Origin: a bacterium
GTDB lineage: Bacteria; Planctomycetota; B15-G4; JADJEK01
DNA: 6,814 nt
NCBI GenBank assembly: GCA_030428825.1
Contig: JAUIEL010000393.1
Coordinates: 1 to 6,814 of the forward strand
Direction: 5' to 3'
Part shown: one piece after another, positions 4,953 to 6,814 of the stretch
Layout: each line of letters starts with the position of its first letter
Position numbering within the stretch: position 1 is the stretch's first letter
Program-made: the position numbers and the translations under genes
Notes under the pieces: model-generated
The model's input: only the letters and a program-made list of their open reading frames with translations
The model's database searches: none
What the model was told of the DNA's origin: nothing

Positions 4953-6137
4953 ATGCCGTCTCCCCTCCTCGAGCATTGGACCCTCGACCCCGAGGTCACC
5001 TTCCTGAACCACGGCTCGTTCGGGGCGACGCCGCGCGCGGTCCTGGCGGCGCAGCGGGAGCTGGTCGACGCGCTGGAGCGGCAGCCGGTCGACTTCCTGG
5101 TCCGGCGGGCGCCCGCGCTCCTCGACGCGGCGCGGGAGGCGCTGGCGCGGTTCGTGGGGGCCGACCCCTCGGGGCTGGCGTTCGTCGCGAACGCCACGAC
5201 CGGGGTGAACTCGGTCCTCCGGTCGCTCGACCTCCGGGCCGGGGACGAGCTCGTCTGCACCGACCACGAGTACAACGCCTGCCGGAACGTGCTCGAGTTC
5301 GTCGCCGCCCGCGCCGGCGCCCGGGTCGTCGTGGCGGAGATCCCGTTCCCCGTCGCCCGCGAGGAGGACGTCGTCGAGCGGATCGCCGCGGCGTTCTCCC
5401 CCCGCACGCGCGTCCTGCTGGTCGACCACGTCACCAGCGCGACCGGGCTGGTCCTCCCGCTCGAGCGGATCCTCGCCGTCGCCGCCGAGCACGACGTCGA
5501 CGTCCTGGTCGACGGCGCGCACGCCCCCGGGATGGTCGACCTCGCGCTCGACCGCCTCCGTCCGGCGTGGTACACGGCGAACTGCCACAAGTGGATCTGC
5601 GCGCCGAAGGGGGCCGCCTTCCTCTGGGCGCGCGAGGACGTGCGCGCCGCGGTCCGGCCGGCGATCCTGTCCCACGGCGCGAACGTCCCGGAGTTCGACC
5701 GTCCGCGCTTCCGCCACGAGTTCGACTGGCAGGGGACGCGCGACCCGTCGGCGTGGCTCGCGGTCCCGGCGGCGATCGAGACCGTCGGCGGCCTGGTCGA
5801 GGGGGGGTGGCCCGAGGTGCGACGGCGGAACCGCGCGCTCGCCCTCGAGGCGCGGGCGCGGCTCGCCGAGGCGCTCGACGTCCCGGTCCCGGCGCCGGAC
5901 TCGATGATCGGCGCGCTCGCGGCCCTCCCGCTCGAGGACGGGCCCGCCGGCGGCATGTCGGCCCTCTACGTCGACCCGCTGCAGGAGCGGCTCTGGGCCG
6001 AGCACCGGATCGAGGTGCCGATCTCGCCGTGGCCCGCCCCGCCGCGGCGGGTGCTCCGGATCTCGGCCCAGCTCTACAACGACGCGGCCGACTACGAGCG
6101 CCTCGCCGCCGCGCTCGTCGCGGCGCTCCGATCGTGA
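4953..6137 (+). CDS. Class V aminotransferase, isopenicillin N epimerase-like PLP enzyme
   Basis: The protein has 394 residues, the full length for this group, starting at ATG 4953; no in-frame start lies just upstream. Features in order are LNHGSFGATP (18-27), the characteristic N-terminal motif of the isopenicillin N epimerase-like branch; ATTGVN (81-86), contributing to the phosphate pocket; DHEYNACRN (104-112); DHVTSATG (148-155); VDGAHAPG (186-193) with Asp187 pairing with the PLP pyridine nitrogen; NCHKWICAPKG (210-220) with Lys213 as the Schiff-base lysine; and RISAQLYND near 369-377 with the likely substrate-carboxylate Arg369. All catalytic residues appear intact, so a cytosolic PLP enzyme is secure. 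Members include amino-acid epimerases, cysteine desulfurase-like enzymes and sulfoxide lyases such as EgtE, and the substrate cannot be told apart here. No Shine-Dalgarno precedes the start. The stop overlaps the glycosyltransferase start as GTGA, so the two are probably co-translated. Confidence 0.93.
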   Translation: MPSPLLEHWTLDPEVTFLNHGSFGATPRAVLAAQRELVDALERQPVDFLVRRAPALLDAAREALARFVGADPSGLAFVANATTGVNSVLRSLDLRAGDELVCTDHEYNACRNVLEFVAARAGARVVVAEIPFPVAREEDVVERIAAAFSPRTRVLLVDHVTSATGLVLPLERILAVAAEHDVDVLVDGAHAPGMVDLALDRLRPAWYTANCHKWICAPKGAAFLWAREDVRAAVRPAILSHGANVPEFDRPRFRHEFDWQGTRDPSAWLAVPAAIETVGGLVEGGWPEVRRRNRALALEARARLAEALDVPVPAPDSMIGALAALPLEDGPAGGMSALYVDPLQERLWAEHRIEVPISPWPAPPRRVLRISAQLYNDAADYERLAAALVAALRS

Positions 6138-6814
6138 GCGCCGGGACGGAGCGCGAGCGCCCGCGCGTCAAGGTGGTCATCCCCGCGCTGAACGAGGAGG
6201 CGTCGATCGGGCTGGTCCTCGCCGCCCTCCCGAGGGAGCGCGTCGACGAGGTGATCGTCGTCGACAACGGCTCGACCGACGGGACCGCGGCCGCGGCCCG
6301 CGCCGGGGGCGCGACGGTCGTCGACGAGCCGGAGCGGGGGTACGGCGCGGCGTGCCTGCGCGGGATCGCCGCGGCGGGGGAGTGCGACGTCGTCGCGTTC
6401 GTCGACGCCGACTACTCCGACCACCCGGAGGAGCTCGTCGACCTCCTCCGCCCGATCGAGCGGGGGGACGCGGACCTCGTGATCGGGACGCGGATGGTCC
6501 GCCCCGAGAGCCGGCGCGCCCTCCTGCCGCAGGCCCGGTTCGGGAACCGTCTCGCCGCCTTCCTCCTCCGCACCCTGTACGGCGGCCGCGCGACCGACCT
6601 CGGCCCGTTCCGAGCGATCCGCCGCGAGGCGCTCGAACGCCTGTCGATGGACGACCGGAACTTCGGCTGGACCGTCCAGATGCAGGCGCGCGCCTTCCGC
6701 CGCGGCCTGCGCGTCGCCGAGGTGCCCGTGTCGTACCGCGAACGCGTCGGCGTGTCGAAGATCACGGGGACCGTGAAGGGGACGGTGATGGCCGGGTGGA
6801 AGATTCTTTGGACG
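6134..6814 (+). CDS. Family 2 glycosyltransferase, polyprenyl-phosphate type (3' end outside window)
   Basis: The frame starts at GTG 6134, overlapping the aminotransferase stop, and is still open at the window end after 227 residues. It shows the GT-A fold in order: VKVVIPALNEEASIG (12-26) for nucleotide binding, IVVDNGSTDGT (41-51), ERGYGAACLRGI (67-78), FVDADYSDHPEEL (89-101) with the metal-binding D-A-D at 91-93, LVIGTR, then FGNRLAAFLL, TDLGPFRAIRREAL and the late VPVSYRERVGVSKITGTV. The 'yR-R-x-G-x-SKI-GT' ending is typical of dolichyl/undecaprenyl-phosphate sugar transferase-like GT2 proteins of about 230-260 residues, so probably only a few tens of residues are missing. No membrane helix is visible so far. 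Sugar and acceptor are unknown. Coupling with a PLP enzyme suggests one pathway, but which one cannot be said. Confidence 0.92.
   Translation, partial: MSAGTERERPRVKVVIPALNEEASIGLVLAALPRERVDEVIVVDNGSTDGTAAAARAGGATVVDEPERGYGAACLRGIAAAGECDVVAFVDADYSDHPEELVDLLRPIERGDADLVIGTRMVRPESRRALLPQARFGNRLAAFLLRTLYGGRATDLGPFRAIRREALERLSMDDRNFGWTVQMQARAFRRGLRVAEVPVSYRERVGVSKITGTVKGTVMAGWKILWT

Noticed and set aside
4748..5956. Open minus-strand frame opposite the aminotransferase gene
   Set aside because: It gives a Ser/Arg/Ala-rich product without domains. The plus strand encodes a complete class V PLP enzyme.
6092..6765. Minus-strand open frames opposite the glycosyltransferase
   Set aside because: Both are Arg-rich shadow translations. 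The plus strand shows the full series of GT2 motifs in one frame running to the window end.

Overview
The window is very GC-rich DNA (clearly above about 70% by eye, with nearly every third codon position G or C), gene-dense, with no RNA gene, insertion sequence, integrase or CRISPR. Three neighbouring genes encode proteins with lipobox signal peptides, none with Asp after the lipidated Cys, which suggests a Gram-negative (diderm) cell envelope. Lipoprotein sulfatase-superfamily enzymes, many GTG/TTG starts and the extreme GC fit an environmental lineage such as Planctomycetota, Acidobacteriota or a related metagenomic phylum. That placement is a guess from style, not from a marker gene.

Layout: (1) 1-492, plus strand: the 3' end of an unrecognised gene carrying two Gly-Gly-Arg tracts. 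(2) 493-566: a short convergent gap filled by a roughly 20-bp tandem array of GCGGCCGC cores and one arm of a strong GC hairpin. (3) 4751 down to 567, minus strand: a compact four-gene operon. In transcription order it encodes an unrecognised two-part lipoprotein, a lipoprotein of the sulfatase/alkaline phosphatase superfamily with Thr at the nucleophile position, a small lipoprotein cupin, and an OafA-type integral-membrane acyltransferase. All three junctions are 4-bp stop/start overlaps (TTGA, ATGA, GTGA). (4) 4752-4952: a divergent intergenic region with an excellent Shine-Dalgarno for the leftward operon and a dense series of G runs on the plus strand. (5) 4953-6814, plus strand: a class V PLP-dependent enzyme of the isopenicillin N epimerase-like group, overlapping by GTGA a family 2 glycosyltransferase that runs off the window.

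Interpretation: the leftward operon looks like an envelope module. Three of its products should be lipid-anchored outside the cytoplasm, and the fourth is a membrane acyltransferase that modifies glycans or lipids in known relatives. A surface-polymer tailoring role is the simplest inference, but no substrate can be read from sequence. The rightward pair combines a PLP enzyme with a polyprenyl-phosphate-type sugar transferase; its pathway is not identifiable here. The most interesting items are the lipoprotein operon as a unit, the non-canonical active site of the sulfatase-like enzyme, and the GCGGCCGC-rich left edge.
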